In this document: positions 1 to 14,162 of the stretch, in pieces
Position numbering within the stretch: the first letter of the stretch is position 1
How the letters are laid out: every line of letters starts with the position of its first letter
DNA from: Pleodorina starrii
Taxonomy: Eukaryota; Chlorophyta; Chlorophyceae; Chlamydomonadales; Volvocaceae
NCBI GenBank assembly: GCA_030267565.1
Contig: BRXU01000040.1
Coordinates: 248,001-312,000 of the forward strand
DNA: 64,000 bases
Direction: 5' to 3'
Program-made: the position numbers and the translations under genes
The notes under the pieces: generated by a model
The model's database searches: none
Seen by the model: only the letters and a program-made list of their open reading frames with translations
Told to the model about the DNA's origin: nothing

Positions 1-3000
1 GCTGGCGGGGGTGGGGATGGGGATGGGGATGTGGGTGGGCGGCTGAGCGCCGCTGCGCTGCTGGCGGAGCTGCAGGAGAGCGATCGGGACCTGCAGCAGG
101 TGAGGGGGGCTGTGAGGGGCTGTGAGGAAGCGAGTGGGTGTGGGTGGGTGAGTGGGTGTGGGTGAGTGGGTGCGGCGCCGGGCGGGAGGGACGGGGCGGA
201 GCGGAGCGGGGAGGCAGAAGGGGAGGCAGTGACGGGATGTTGTGTTGGGGTGTGTTGGGGAATGACGGCATGACGGCTGATGGGTAATGGGTATTGAGAA
301 ATGGTCGGAGGGCGCAGCCGCCGCCATCGCAGCTTGAGGAGAAACCCTACGCCGCCCCAACCCTGCCCGCTCCGGTCCTGTCCCGTAGGGTGGCGGCGCC
401 CTTTACCGGCGCACCGTACTGCGTGAACACATTACTTAAAAAAAACCCAAAAACCCTAAAACCCTAAAATAAAACCGTTGCCGCCGCAGGCCATGGAGCA
501 CGTGGAGCTGCTGCAGCGGCAGTTGCAAACCGCTCGTGCAGCCGCGACAGCGGCCACCACCGCTGCAGCTGCAGCTGCCACGCCGCCGGCGGCGGCGGCG
601 GGCCAGTCGCCGCCAGCGGCGCCGGGGGTCGCGGAGCGCCGCAGCACCGCCGACGGCGCCGCCGCCGCCGCGGCGGCCGCCGCGGCGGCGGCGGCCGAGG
701 TGACGTTCCTGCGGCAACGGGTGAAGGAGCTGACGTCAGCCAACAGGGCCCTGCGGCGGCGTGCAATGCAGCTGCAAGCCGCCGGCGCGGCGGGGGCGGC
801 GGTGGCGGCGGAGGCCACGGCGACGGCTGGCGCCGGCGGCGACGGCGCGGGGACCTCGACGCTCCTCCTGGGGCTCCCGGCCCTCGATGGCCGGAACGAC
901 GGCGGATCCGCGGCGGCGGCGGCGGCGGAGGGCCCCGAGTCGCTGCCGCCGCCGCGGGAGCAGCAGCAGCTGCAGCAGCTACAGCAGGATCTAGATCGCG
1001 CCCGTTCACAGCTGGCGGCGGCCCGCGATGAAAACGAGCGGTTGATGGAGCTGAGTAGTGAGGCGCGGGCGCAGAGGGACAGGCTGGCAATGCAGCTGGC
1101 GGCCGTCATGGCGGCGGCAGCGGCGGCGACGGCGACGGGGGCGCCATCGTCGCCGGCGGCGGTGGCGGCGGCGGGGGAGCTCAGCGTGGCGGCGGCGGCG
1201 GGGGGACCTTGGCGCAGACAGGTGAGGGATGAGGTGAGGGTGTGTGGGTGTGAGGGGAGGTGCAAGGGACTTAGTCGAAGGCGGAGGTGGGGGGCGGGGA
1301 GCGGGTGCGTTTGTGGAGTGGTAACGTGAAACCTAGGGGGTGCCGTGGTGACGGTGAGTACGGCGAATTTACTCTTGAGCCTACCTGCCAGTCCCACTCC
1401 CAGTCACGGTCGCCGCCATAGTCTGGAGTGGCATTCCGTCGTGCGGCTGGGCTTATGCTCCACCCATATGCCCACACTGTCATAAGCCCGACCCATACGC
1501 CCAAACTGTAATTAGGAGCCCCCTAATCGGGCTCGTGTAGTTGCGCTCACGTTTGGTCGGTGCGGTACACCCATGTGCCCATCCTCCCTCCCTTCCGCCT
1601 CCCACAGGACTTTGGGTCCCCGCCCGTCCCAACCTTCGGCTCCCCACTCCCCGTCGGCAGTCCCTTAGCCGCCCTGCCTTTGCCCCTGCTGATGGCAGCA
1701 GCCACAGCGGGACCACCGCCGCCACCGCCACCGCCGCTGCCGCTCAGCCCGCTCTCCCCCGGCCAATCACCGCTGGTCTTTGCGGCCTTCCCGCACCCGC
1801 ACTCGCATCCGCAGTCGATGGCTGATCTCCTAGACGTTAGTCGGTACGGCTATTTGTATCCGTACGGTAGCCTAGGGGCGAGCCCGTGGGGGGTGCCGTC
1901 GGGCGCGCTGGCGGGGCCGGGGCTGCCGTACTGGCCGCCGCGCTCTCCGGACCCGGCCGCCGTCAGGGCAGGCGGTGGAAGCGGAGGTGCCGGGGGCGCC
2001 AAGGCTGCGGAGGCGAGAGGGCGGCAGGACGACGGCAACGGAGGAGGAGGAGGAGGAGGAGGAGGGTCGGCGGCTGCGGAGGGCGGAGGCGGAGGGGCCT
2101 GGGGCGAGAGGCCGTCGGACGGGCGCTCGACCTCGCCGCCCATCAGGTGTGAGCATAGGGCCCGCGCCGTTGGCTGTATATACCGGTATACGGAACACGG
2201 GGATTGCGGTGCGCTCCTGTCGTACGACGTGGTCTGTCGTTGTGTGGTTCCAAGTGCGGTACGAGACGAGACGAGGCGCTGGGGCGCCGTGGCACCGAGC
2301 GATGTGCAAGTGCTTTTCTGGCCAGGCCTTTCCGGCTGCGCTTGGAATTGAGATCGAGTTTGAGGTGCCCCCTCCGGCCTCCCCCTTCTGTGTTCTGCCC
2401 GCCCTAGCCGAGGGCCTTACTGTGTTCTGCCCGCCACGCTCCACCTGCCGGCCTATAGGAAGCACGAAGCATGATTGGAAGGGGTGGGTAACGGCCCGCC
2501 CCCCCGGTGGTCCCCGTAACGTGTACCCAGCCTACGCCGCCCTCTGCTGCTCTGAATTCACGCACCGACCCGGCTGCCCGCTCCCCTCCCCGCCCTCAGT
2601 AGGCGGAACACCGCCGATGGCCTGACCCGTGGGTCGGCCTCCAAATCCCCGGCCCGCCACGTCAGCTTCCGCTTCGACACCGCCACCGCCAGCCCCCACC
2701 GACATCACCACCAGGAGCACGGCTACCCACACCCGCACCCAGCGGCGAACCTCGGCCCCAACTACCGCCCGACCTCGCCCCTGAACGCGCACCCGCGCGC
2801 CCTGGTAACCAGCTTTGACCTGGCAGCTAGCATGGCTGCCAGCGGCGCAAGTGCACCGGCGGCGGCAGGCGCCGCGCGCGTCTCGCCGCCGGTGGGCCTG
2901 ACGGCGTCGGGCCGCGAGACGCAGTCGCAACGGGCGGCGCTGCGAGCGCTGCACCGGCGGCGGGAACAGCACCAGCACCAGGCGGCGGCGGCGGTGGCGG

Positions 3001-3116
3001 CGGCGGCGGCGCTGCGGCAGCGGGTGCGCGGCTACGCGGTGGTGCGAGACGAGGGCGGAGGGGGAGGGGGGCTGGAGGAGGCGCGCGTGGTGACGACCAG
3101 TTGGCCGGCGGAGTGA
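1..3116 (+). CDS. Coiled-coil, Ala/Gln-rich protein, C-terminal part (5' end outside window)
   Basis: Exons 1-99, 490-1221, 1608-2146 and 2600-3116, joined at phases 0, 0 and 2. All have CAG|GT donors and pyrimidine-rich AG acceptors, and the frame stays open for 628 codons to a TGA at 3114-3116. The start lies left of the window. The second exon carries heptad-like stretches (MEHVELLQRQLQ, FLRQRVKELTSANRALRRR, then a Gln-rich helix with LDRARSQLAAARDENERLMEL) separated by Ala/Gly/Pro linkers, so a coiled coil is likely. The third exon is Pro/Gly-rich and disordered. The last exon has SPARHVSFRFDT, His-rich stretches and a basic helix (RAALRALHRRREQHQHQ) before the stop. No enzymatic domain is visible. 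Coiled-coil scaffolds of this composition occur among algal centriolar and ciliary proteins, but nothing here proves that role. Exon structure is well supported; function is unknown. Confidence 0.7.
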
Positions 3117-4156
3117 TGAGGAGAGGGGGTGAGGGGGGGCAAGGGCGGCGGCATGCGAGTGCGCGCGCTTGTGTGTCGCGCGTCGCATGGGTCCCTGTGT
3201 GGGGGAGGGAGCGAGCGTGTGTGGGTGTTGGGAGGGAAGGGGAAGGGGAATGGGAGGAAGCAGAGGCGCACGATGACCGACGGGGGGTGGACTGGAGGGG
3301 GCAACCGTCCGTGGGGCCCCGCGGCGCAGCGCTGCCATACGCGCAGGGCCCGGGGCACATCTTGGAACTAGAGCTTGCCAAGCTAAGCCTCTACTACCGT
3401 ATTTTATGGGGGGCTTCGGTTCGATTTGGGGGCAGGGGCCTGCGGGCATGCTGAGTGGCTGCGTGCCGCTAACGCGTGTGTCGCACTCTACACAAATGTG
3501 CGATGGGGGCACTGTATTTATTGCGAGCGTTGGCGGCGTGAATAGAAAGCACTTGGCGAAGAGGATTGTAGAGTTTGGTGCGGTGGGGGCGAGAGGGTGG
3601 GTGGGTGGGCTAAATGAAGAAGAGATCTTTGGGTTGTGACGCTCAGTCGGGTGATACCGGTATGCAGCAGTACCTGCCTGGCTGGGGCGGGACGGGTTGG
3701 CTGGGGGCATGGGGTGGCGGGGCTCCACTGCTGCGCTGGTTGGTGCCCCCGCGGAGGGGGGGAGGGCGCTTGACGCGGACGCGGTTACCGCATCGCCCCA
3801 TACCGGGGGGCCAGGTCCACATATCGGTACTGTCTACGACTCAGAATGTGGTCATTGGAGCTCCACCGTTGAATATGCTCCAGAAAGGGGTCATCGGCTG
3901 AGAGGCCGCCGCAACACTACCGCACCTCAACTCCGCAAGTGCAGGCTGCGGTCACTCACTGCGACTGTACGGCGGCGGCCTCAGCCTGCACTCGGTTGTA
4001 CCGGTATTCAAGGACCGTGAGGGAGCGGCGCGCGAAGGGGCGGGCCCTTCGCCACACGCGATCACACACGCAGCTTAGCTTGCTCTGGCCCCTTTGCGTG
4101 CTCTGCTGGCGCAACTCCCGAAAGGCTGTGCCTGTAGGGTATAACACTGCGGCTCA
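3117..4156. other. Gene-free stretch: 3' UTR and intergenic sequence
   Basis: I see no convincing exon. The first few hundred bases are probably the 3' UTR of the coiled-coil gene, although no TGTAA was found. The stretch holds two copies of the octamer TACCGGTA (3655 and 3999). Confidence 0.4.
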
Positions 4157-5116
4157 GTGCTGATCGCGCCTTTCGATGTGCGGACCTCTACTTCGGTGAT
4201 GGCGCGCGGACAAATGATGATTTCGGGGCACCAGGTGGTGGGAGCAAGGTTTTGCGGTCGCCGCCGCCCTCGCCGCGGCGAAAGCGTGTGGCCGACACAC
4301 ACACACACACACACACACAAGCTGCGCGACCTCTCCGTCCGCCAAGCCACCCTACTGCAGATGCAGCCGGTAACGGAGCGCCGGGCCCGCCTGCACGCAG
4401 CCTACGAGCGGGAAGCCCGGGAGCAGCCCGCAGCGGCGGCAGCGGCAGCAGGAGCCCACCCGCCGGGACATCAGCCAGCCGCCGCCGAAGTGGCGCCAGC
4501 AGCAGGCGTACTGGCAATGCTCCGGCGAATGTGGCCCATCAAATGGGAGCGCGAACACTTTGAGACGCTCTGGCGGTTGGCACAGGACGGCGTGCCGCTT
4601 CCCGGCAACAGCCACATAAGGGGAGCGGCACCAGAACAATGCAAGTGCGGCGCGTACGGGGGAGCCGGCCCACACGCATGCTCGCCGCGCGCACACCACT
4701 TCTGGGAGTGCCCGGTGGCGCAAACGGTGGTGCAGCAGATCGCCGCCCACGTGCCCGGGCCCATCACCCGGGCGAACGTGTGGCTGGCGGAGCCACCGCC
4801 AGGCGTGCAGCAGTGCGTGTGGGACGTGATCTGCCTGGCGGCGCTCACGGCCATGGAACGGGCGCGCGTGGGGCTGTGGGCAGTCAGGAACTCGCCCACC
4901 GCCCCGGATGCCCCAGACCCAGTCGAGGTGGCCAAGGCGCGCGCAGCGCTAGAATTTTGGCAGCGTGTGCGAGGGTTTGCAAAGCTAGACGTGCCAAGGC
5001 GGGGATGGGAGGGGGTAGGGCCTGACCACCCCATCCTGGCGGTGGTCAACGGCCACTTTCAGTGTGTGCAGCACGCAGGGATGGGTATGGAGGGAGGGGG
5101 AGGGGAAGTGGAGTGA
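4157..5116 (+). mobile_element. Non-LTR retrotransposon remnant: reverse transcriptase C-terminal zinc-binding region
   Basis: A 319-codon frame whose second half resembles the region downstream of the polymerase domain in plant and algal LINE-type reverse transcriptases (zf-RVT type). It has a tryptophan-rich start (WPIKWEREHFETLWRLAQDG, about residues 129-148), a CKCG pair, then HHFWECPVAQ, giving the C-x-C ... H-x-F-W-x-C zinc-binding pattern. A helical tail with AALEFWQRVRGF follows. No catalytic F/Y-x-DD motif is in the frame, so this is a 5'-truncated copy or the terminal exon of one. A (CA)12 tract at 4295-4318 is translated in frame as Thr-His repeats, so the true similarity probably begins after it. 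The start codon at 4157 is arbitrary. It lies just left of a cluster of (CA)n-tailed retroelement ends and may belong to the same family. Confidence 0.55.
4295..4318. repeat. (CA)n microsatellite
   Basis: Twelve uninterrupted AC dinucleotides inside the reverse-transcriptase remnant. They could be the tail of an older insertion that now forms the junction with the coding fragment. Confidence 0.9.
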
Positions 5117-5722
5117 GGGGATGAAGGGGCTTTATGGGTGAGGGAGGGAACTTAGGGCGTCGAGGCAGGGAGGCGTGAGAGGAGGGGAGGAGGAGGGGGG
5201 GGGTCCTTCGGGTCCGAGAGGACTTAGGGTGCAGAGACCGCCGCAGGCTGCCTTTTGTAGGCAAGGGAGGCTTTAGGGAGCGGGTTTAGCGAGAGTGAGG
5301 AGAGTTGGCGAGGTGCCGCCTAGTGCGAACTATAGCTCCGTCACCTAGCCCGCTGCCGCAAGGCCCGCTCCCGACCTCCTGCCGCGTCGAGGCCAAGCGG
5401 CGCTCTGGAGCTCGGCCTCTAGGGGCCACCCCCCGGCCTCTCCGGGGCCGTCGTAGTAGGAGTAGTAGCAGGGGTAGGGCGCGCGCTGTCTTGGGTTCTC
5501 CTTTGGTGCTGACCGCCCACGAGCCGGACCAAGCTCGGGGCAGGTTCTCAGCGCTTTGTTTTCGCGCCTAGAGGAGCACCGCCAGCCGGTAGCAGGCCGG
5601 CCGGGCGCCCCGGCGCTGCAAGGACTTCAGGGCGGGCAGGACAGCGCGGGCGCCGCGTAGTGCGCCGGCGCGACTGCTGTTTGTGCGGACGAAGGGCCCA
5701 GCTGCCGTATAAGGCAGGCTGT
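5117..5722. other. Gene-free stretch
   Basis: GC-rich sequence with purine-rich and CTC-rich tracts and no supportable exon. It could be 3' UTR of the retroelement remnant to its left. Confidence 0.4.
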
Positions 5723-5924
5723 GAGCTCAAGCTTTTGGGGAGCCGCTGCGCCGTACACCCGTATATGGGGTATACGACGCAGCCAGCTCTGCGTCGAGCA
5801 GGAGGGGGTAGCGGCCCCTCACGCCCTTCTCCCACCGCAAGGGGGAGAGTGCTTAGGCGGTCTTTCCGTCGGGGCTGGGTTAGCAGCCCCTGGCCAGCGT
5901 CAGGGCCCGGTCAGATACTGTAAC

Positions 5925-5967
<43 letters not shown>
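5723..5967 (+). mobile_element. Retroelement 3' end with (CA)n tail, copy 1
   Basis: About 200 bp beginning TGAGCTCAAGCTTTTGGGG and ending GATACTGTAACGACA before a (CA)21 tail (5926-5967). By eye the same sequence recurs without differences at 6835-7038, again followed by (CA)n. Variable 5' truncation, a conserved 3' end and a simple-repeat tail are the hallmarks of target-primed LINE/SINE insertion. A short palindromic stretch (CCGTATATGGGGTATACG) and an inverted GCAGCC/GGCTGC theme suggest a folded 3' RNA. No ORF is present. Confidence 0.6.
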
Positions 5968-6821
<854 letters not shown>

Positions 6822-6834
6822 CTCAAGCTTTTGG

Positions 6835-8047
<1,213 letters not shown>

Positions 8048-8796
8048 CCGCAGACATGCATAAATACACGTACGGGGTGCAGGTAAACCGGGGGGTCCTG
8101 ACTCCCCAGAAAGCCTATCAGGCGGTCGGCAGCACCCCCACCGCCGACGCCCCCACCGTCACGTCCCAAGGCGACCTCGCGACTTCGCCCCTAGTCCCAA
8201 CTCACGCGAGGCGGCCGTCGCCCCCTCCCTTGCATCCCCACCTGCACAACCCCACCAAGTGCATCGAGAAAGCTCACACACACAAACACAGACAGGCAGC
8301 CAAAGCACTGATTCCCTGAAGAGGGGCGCCCCCCTCATCCTTGCAGCGCTCTCGCTCTGGGCCTGCAGTTGTGGAGTTCTCCTCCGAAACTCCCCCCTAC
8401 CTACCCGCACACGCATACGGTGCTGTGGTACCCGACATGACCAGCGCAGCTGCCGGGCATACCGATAACGGCGCAATTGCGGGTGTTGGCAGGCTGCCGC
8501 ACACTACAGCGCCCCTCCCCCACGCCGCCTCCGTCCCTCCGCTGCGGTGCCTTCTTCACTATCCCCCGTGCCGATCCCGCTCCCGGGCCGAGAGCTGCGC
8601 ACGCCACTCATCGGGGGGCGCCGCCGCTCCAAAACCCGGCGCCAGGGGCCGAGCCCTGCGCTTGTCGCTGCCCCTGCTGCCACGAGGCGCGGGCATGTGC
8701 GAGCGAGCCAGGCGCATGCTCGACCGAGAGGGGCCGGTGGCAGGAAGCCAACAGCAGCAGCAGCAGCAAAAGCAGCAAAAGCATGAGAAACAGTAG
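8048..8796 (+). CDS. Tentative 3' exons of an unrecognised plus-strand gene
   Basis: Proposed exons are about 8048-8082 (CAG|TCCGCAG...GTGCAG|GTAAAC, SADMHKYTYGVQ) and 8348-8796 (acceptor CTTGCAG, then RSRSGPAVVEFSSETPPYLP). The last exon ends in a Gln/Lys-rich run (QQQQQQQKQQKHEKQ) and TAG. The phase-0 join, good splice signals and a TGTAA poly(A) signal 107 bases after the stop support a real 3' end. The sequence is Ala/Pro/Arg-rich and I recognise no domain. An alternative reading with a different splice phase would stop earlier near 8440. Upstream exons are unresolved. Confidence 0.35.
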
Positions 8797-8902
8797 CCCC
8801 AGCGCTTTCCCTCTGCCCTTCGGCGTCGTCTCCGCTGCAATGCACGGCCAGTGAGCTCGTGCGCCTCCTCTACCCTTCCAGGGTCCGGACTCCCCCCATC
8901 AC

Positions 8903-8907
8903 TGTAA
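8903..8907 (+). terminator. TGTAA poly(A) signal
   Basis: TGTAA, the usual chlorophyte polyadenylation signal, 107 bases after the proposed TAG at 8794-8796. Confidence 0.4.
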
Positions 8908-9433
8908 CAACAACCGCAACAGCAGCCCCTCGCCGGCAGCGCATCTTGCCCCGCACCCCAAGGTCCCCAATCCGAAAGGAAACACCACCCATTTGCCCTG
9001 GTGGCCTCCACTCACGACAATAATGACATCGGGATGGACTCGCAACGGCTGCGAATTCAACCTCCCAACCCGCGATGTGGTGCACCCACCCGGAAAGCCA
9101 CAACCAAGCATATCAATGCCCCCCCCCACCCCTCCCCTCCCCAGTTACCTGCTGGTTCCCGTCCAGCGCTATCCGCTGCCTCACTGTACCTGACACGTCG
9201 ACTCGACGACCCGCCAGGACGGATCCACGATGGCTGCGCAATACCGAATCAGTCCACGCACACACCGCATGACGACTCCCCCAACGCTCCCCGCGCAACA
9301 CGCCTCCTGACAGACCCTAAGCCCACCCACCCACCCCCGCCCGCGCTCCAAAACGGCCCCGCCACTGCCCCCTCCTCCATCGAAGCCCGCCCGCCCCTTT
9401 CTAACTCCGCCGCCGCCACCGCGACCTCCATCG

Positions 9434-11464
9434 CTACCGCGCCGCCATCACCTCCCCGCCCATCCCGCCGCCGCCGTCGCCTCCCACCAGACCCCCCGCC
9501 GCCGCCGCCGCGGCGGCCGCCGCGGCCGCCGCCGCCGCCAGCATCTCCTGGCTCGCCGCCGCCAGCTGCGCATTCCCATCCAGCCCGCCCAGCCCCAGAA
9601 CCCCCCCTGGACCCGCCTGCCCCGCCAGCGCCGCCGCCGCGGCGGCCGCCGCTGCCTGCTGCTGGTCCAACCCCGCCAGCCCACCGCCCACACCCCCCAC
9701 GTCCATCTGCCCGCCGCTGCCGTCAGCGCCGCCCAGCCCCATGCCTTGCAGCTGCAGCATCTGCGTCAGTGTCTCCTGCTGCTGAGCCATGAGCTGCTCC
9801 GCCTGCTGCGCCTGCAGGGAGCGCAGCTTGGGCGCGTACTTGTCCACCAGGAACTGGAGCACTGCGTCGAACTCCATGTTGCGGTGGTCGGGGACGCACT
9901 TGAGCATCAGCCGCCAGCGCCGCTTGCACTGCGGCGGAGTCGGGCGGGGCAGAGACGGGCAGGGCAGGGCAGAGAAAGGACAGAGTCGGGCAGAGCAGGG
10001 CAGGGCAGAGTCGGGCAGGGCAGAGAAGGGCAGGAAAGGGCAGAGAAAGGACAGGAAGGGTGTTGGCAGGATGGGACGGGATGGGATGTGCGTCGCAGGC
10101 GGGAGGGTGGCAGGCCCCGGCGGGCGAGGAGGGATCAGGATGAAGGAGGGGTGGAACGATGGGCATGGCGCCGCGGGATTCTGCGACCGGGCGGGCCGCA
10201 CCCACCGCACCGCGCCGCTCAAGGCTCCACGCTCCACACACCTGCGGCGCCGTCCGTCCCTCCACCAGCGCATCCCAGTTGACCTCCCACTCGCGGGTGG
10301 CGCCCGACAGCAGCAGCGAACGCAGCATGCGCTTGTCGTCGCCGGGGCCCCACTCGCCGCGGCTCACCATGCTGGGGCACAGCGCGTCGTACCTGCTCCA
10401 GGGGGGCGGGGGGCGGGAGCGGGGGGGGAGAGGGTAAGGAGGGCTTGGGGTCGCGCAGTGTCGCACAGCCCCGATCCCCGAGGCCAGCAGCAGCACCAGC
10501 AGAGCAGCAGCAGTACGGCACCGCCCGCCCGGTCCAAACAAAGGCAAAAGGCAACTAGGCAAAGAGCCAAAGAGCCGCCCACCTCGACCAGGCCGCTGCA
10601 CGCAAGACCCGGACTTAGGGATGGACGCCTTCGCAGGCCAGGCCCGAAGAAGCAAAGCACCACCGCCACCACCGCGCGCCGCCCAAAGCCCGCCCTCCCT
10701 CCCCCGCGCCCCGTGGCCCCCCCGCGCACCACTTCTCCTTGCACTGCTGCGGGTTGCGTGTGCCCATCTTGGCCGCGATGGCCTCCCAGTTGATCCCATC
10801 CAGCACAATGCGCCGGGAGCCCGGCCGGCCCCCTTTGCCGCCGCCGCCGCCCGCCACCGGACTCAGCCCCGCCAGGCCCCCCAGCCCGTCGCCGCCGCCG
10901 CCGGCCGCGGCCGCCGCGCCCAGCGCCGCCGCCATGGCCACGTCCACCGTCTGCTCCGCTCGCGCCTTCCCCTCCAGGTGCTCGTTGACAATGGCCTGCA
11001 GCCGCTGCATCTCGTCCTGGCTCCAGGGGCCTGCAGGGGCGAGAAGGGGAGGGAGGGAGGGAAGAGACGAGGCAGGTGAGAGAAAGGGAGAGGGAGGGAG
11101 GGAGAGACGAAGACGATACCGCAACTGAGGGACGTAGGCGAGAGGGGATGGGATGGGGAGGAATGGAGTGGAGGGGGGTGAAATGGATGGGAGTGGATTT
11201 GAGGGGAATGGAGGGGTTAGGGAGTGATATGCTCCATCATACAACGATGAGACACACTGCGGACGTTGTGGACCAAGCTGCTGCGGAGTGGGGGGGAGTG
11301 GAATGGAGTGGAGTGGAGTGGAGTGGAGGGGAGTGGAGGCAGGGATATGAAAGGGATGCAGAGGCTGTGCGGGGTAGGCGGGAGCCGAAGGAACGCAGTG
11401 GTTGCATTGGCTGGGACCTGGGAGGGGAGGGAGCCGGGCAGTGAGTGGCTTTCCATGACGGCAG

Positions 11465-11511
<47 letters not shown>

Positions 11512-14126
11512 CGCCTGCCTCGGCCCAGCAGGCGCAGAGGCTCCCGTCCGTCCGTCCGTCAGGCCTTGCCGGTGTGAAAACACCCAACCAGGGCCCCCAA
11601 GGTCGGCCTTCCCCAACCCGTCAGTGGGGGCCCATGCGTGGCCCCGACTCCAGGGGGGAGAAGGGGGACGCAGCACGGCCGGGCCGGACTGGGACTCAGG
11701 AACGCCGACGGACCCCAGGGCGGGGCGGGCCCCAAGGGTGAACAACACGGCGGGGGCTGAGGGGTGGGCGGGTGGGGCGGGCCCAGGGGTTGAGGGATCC
11801 AGGAAGCCAGTGGGGCTGATCGGGTGGGGCTGAGTGGAGTGGAGTGGGGAATGATGGATCACTGCCGGTGCACTGCCGCACTGCGCTCCGGCCCCTGATG
11901 GCCGCTGCGCGCCCTGAACCGCCCCGCCCCGCCTCGCTCACCCGGCCCACTACCCGTCATCCAGCACCCTGAGCGCAAGCACCCACCCTACCCCCGTTAT
12001 CCACCCACCCTGCACCCACCCTAAACCCCTGCACCCAACCACCACCCACCCACCCACCTTAAACCCGCCCCCGCAACCCACTCCACCCCCCCCACCCACC
12101 CGTCGTCCGCTGCTGGTTGATTCCGATGTGCCTCCAGCGGTCCCGGCACTGCTCCGGCAGTCGCCCCAGCTCCGTACCGATGACCTTCCACTTGCGACCA
12201 TGTGCCTCCACCAGGTCAAGCAGCCGCCGGTCCTCCTCCTCGTTGAAGTGACCCTGCAGCGGGAGGGGAGGGGAGGGGAGGCGGGAAGTGGGGGACGCGG
12301 GAAGTGGGGAAGGAAGGAGGCGGGAGGGGGGTCAGGGAGTGATGTGCTCCTTTATATAAAACATGAATCACTGCGGACGTTGTTGATCAAGCGGGAAGTG
12401 GGGGGAGGCTGTGAAAATGAACTTCAGCGATGTAACATTGCAGGGAAGGCGCATGGCTGCGAGGCGGAAGGGGGTAGAGCGTAGAACAGTCCAAAGAGGC
12501 AACATGACAGGGGCTGACGGCCGTGGTGAAACAACAGCAGAAGGGCAAAGCTGCAAGTGGCGCTCTGCTCCAGGTTACCGGGTCAAGGGCCACCGCCAAC
12601 GGCGCGGGCGGCGCCATGGCTGCGGCCACCGCCACCGCGTGGCTTTGTCCCCCCTTCCCTCCCTCCTTGAGCCGTTCCTATGCTGCTCGCACCACCACAG
12701 CCACCATCACCACCACCAGGCGTGTCCGACGCACCTGCAGCCCCACCCACCTGTGCCCCTCACCCCCTCTCCCTCACCCCCTCTCCCCAGCCCCCAGCCC
12801 CCCCTGCCCCCCCCCGCACCTTGTAGTTCCCCGAGTGCAGCACCCGGGTGAGGTGCGCCCACAGCGACTTGCGCGTGCGGTGCGGCACCGCGGCGGAGAT
12901 CATGGTGATCATGCCGTGCATGCCCTCCCGCTGAAGAGAAAACATCCAGCTCCAGTCCGTGCAGCTCTTGCCGTGAGCCTGAGCGCGCGGAAGACGTGAC
13001 GTGCGTGCGTGCGTGCGGAAGACGCGTGTGCGGCAGCAACAGGGGTCGGCGGCGCGTGGGGGAGTGCGGAGCTTGGAAGAGGGCCCCCCGACGGGCACGG
13101 AATGGAGACAGACGGCAGCGGGGAAACGCGTACCAACGCAGGCAAAACGTTTGCAGCCGCTGTAGCCAGCCTAAACAGGCTCGGTACAGCTCGCGCTGCA
13201 GCGAGATGGGACCTCGCCTCAGACCATTTCCTATCCGGTAGCTCAGGTCAGGAGGTGACCCAATGGGTGCGTTGGGAGCATATGGGGACAAGCAATGGGG
13301 TCGTGTGGCCTGACGCAGATCCGGCAACGCAAGCGCAAGTGCCCGCGGAGCTGCGATAAAGGTGGCAAACACGAACACGGCGTTTAACGCCACTGGGCGC
13401 CCTTCCTCGCTCCCTCGCTTCCTCGGCCGTTCGCTCAGTCGTTCTCTGGCTGACCCACCTCTGCGTACTGTCTCGCCGCCGCCTTGGCCGCCTCGCTCTC
13501 CGCCTGGCTGAACGGCCCCGACTTGACGTCCGTGCGCTGCAGGTCCTCGTTCCAGGACATGGTGGTCATGCTGCGAGGGGCGGGGCAGGGCAGGGCAGGC
13601 AGGGAGGGAGGGAGGGTCACCACCTCACCACCCCACCACCCCCACAACTCACCACCCCACTAGGCGCGGAGGCCATCAAAAAATTCGGAGCAACGGCACA
13701 GTGCGCCCGACGCGGGTCCAGACGCCCCGGGGGGGCCTGGCGGCGTGCGGCGTGCAGCTGCGTGCCAACGGACGAGCCCACCTCGGGGTCGACTTACCTC
13801 CCTTAACTTCCGCTATCAGAGTTAAGAGAGGTTTGGCTCCGTGTACTTCCGTTACCTGAGTTGAGAGTTAGAGGCAAAGACACAGGCACGACCCACGGCG
13901 CAGGCTCTCATAGCACATAGCACATGGCGCAGGCACATGGCACAGGCACGAGGGGGTTCCAAGTCGCGGACCCGCCGCGGTGGCGGGCTGTGGCGCCTCA
14001 CCGCTTGGGTCCGCCCCTCTGCGGCTTCATCGTCTCCGCCGCGAACGTGTCCTGCATCCCTACGCCCTGCGGCCCCGGCGCCTGCACCGCCACCTGCATG
14101 CCCCCCATGCCCGCCCCGCCTCCGTT

Positions 14127-14162
<36 letters not shown>

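Noticed and set aside
456..1397. 313-codon minus-strand ORF opposite the coiled-coil exon
   Set aside because: Shadow of GC-rich, Ala-coding sequence on the other strand; Cys/Ser/Ala-only composition, no splice logic.
13998..14000. Stop codon ending the Myb gene at 13998
   Set aside because: A consensus donor (GCG|GTGAGG) lies just before it and joins in phase to the next Myb exons.
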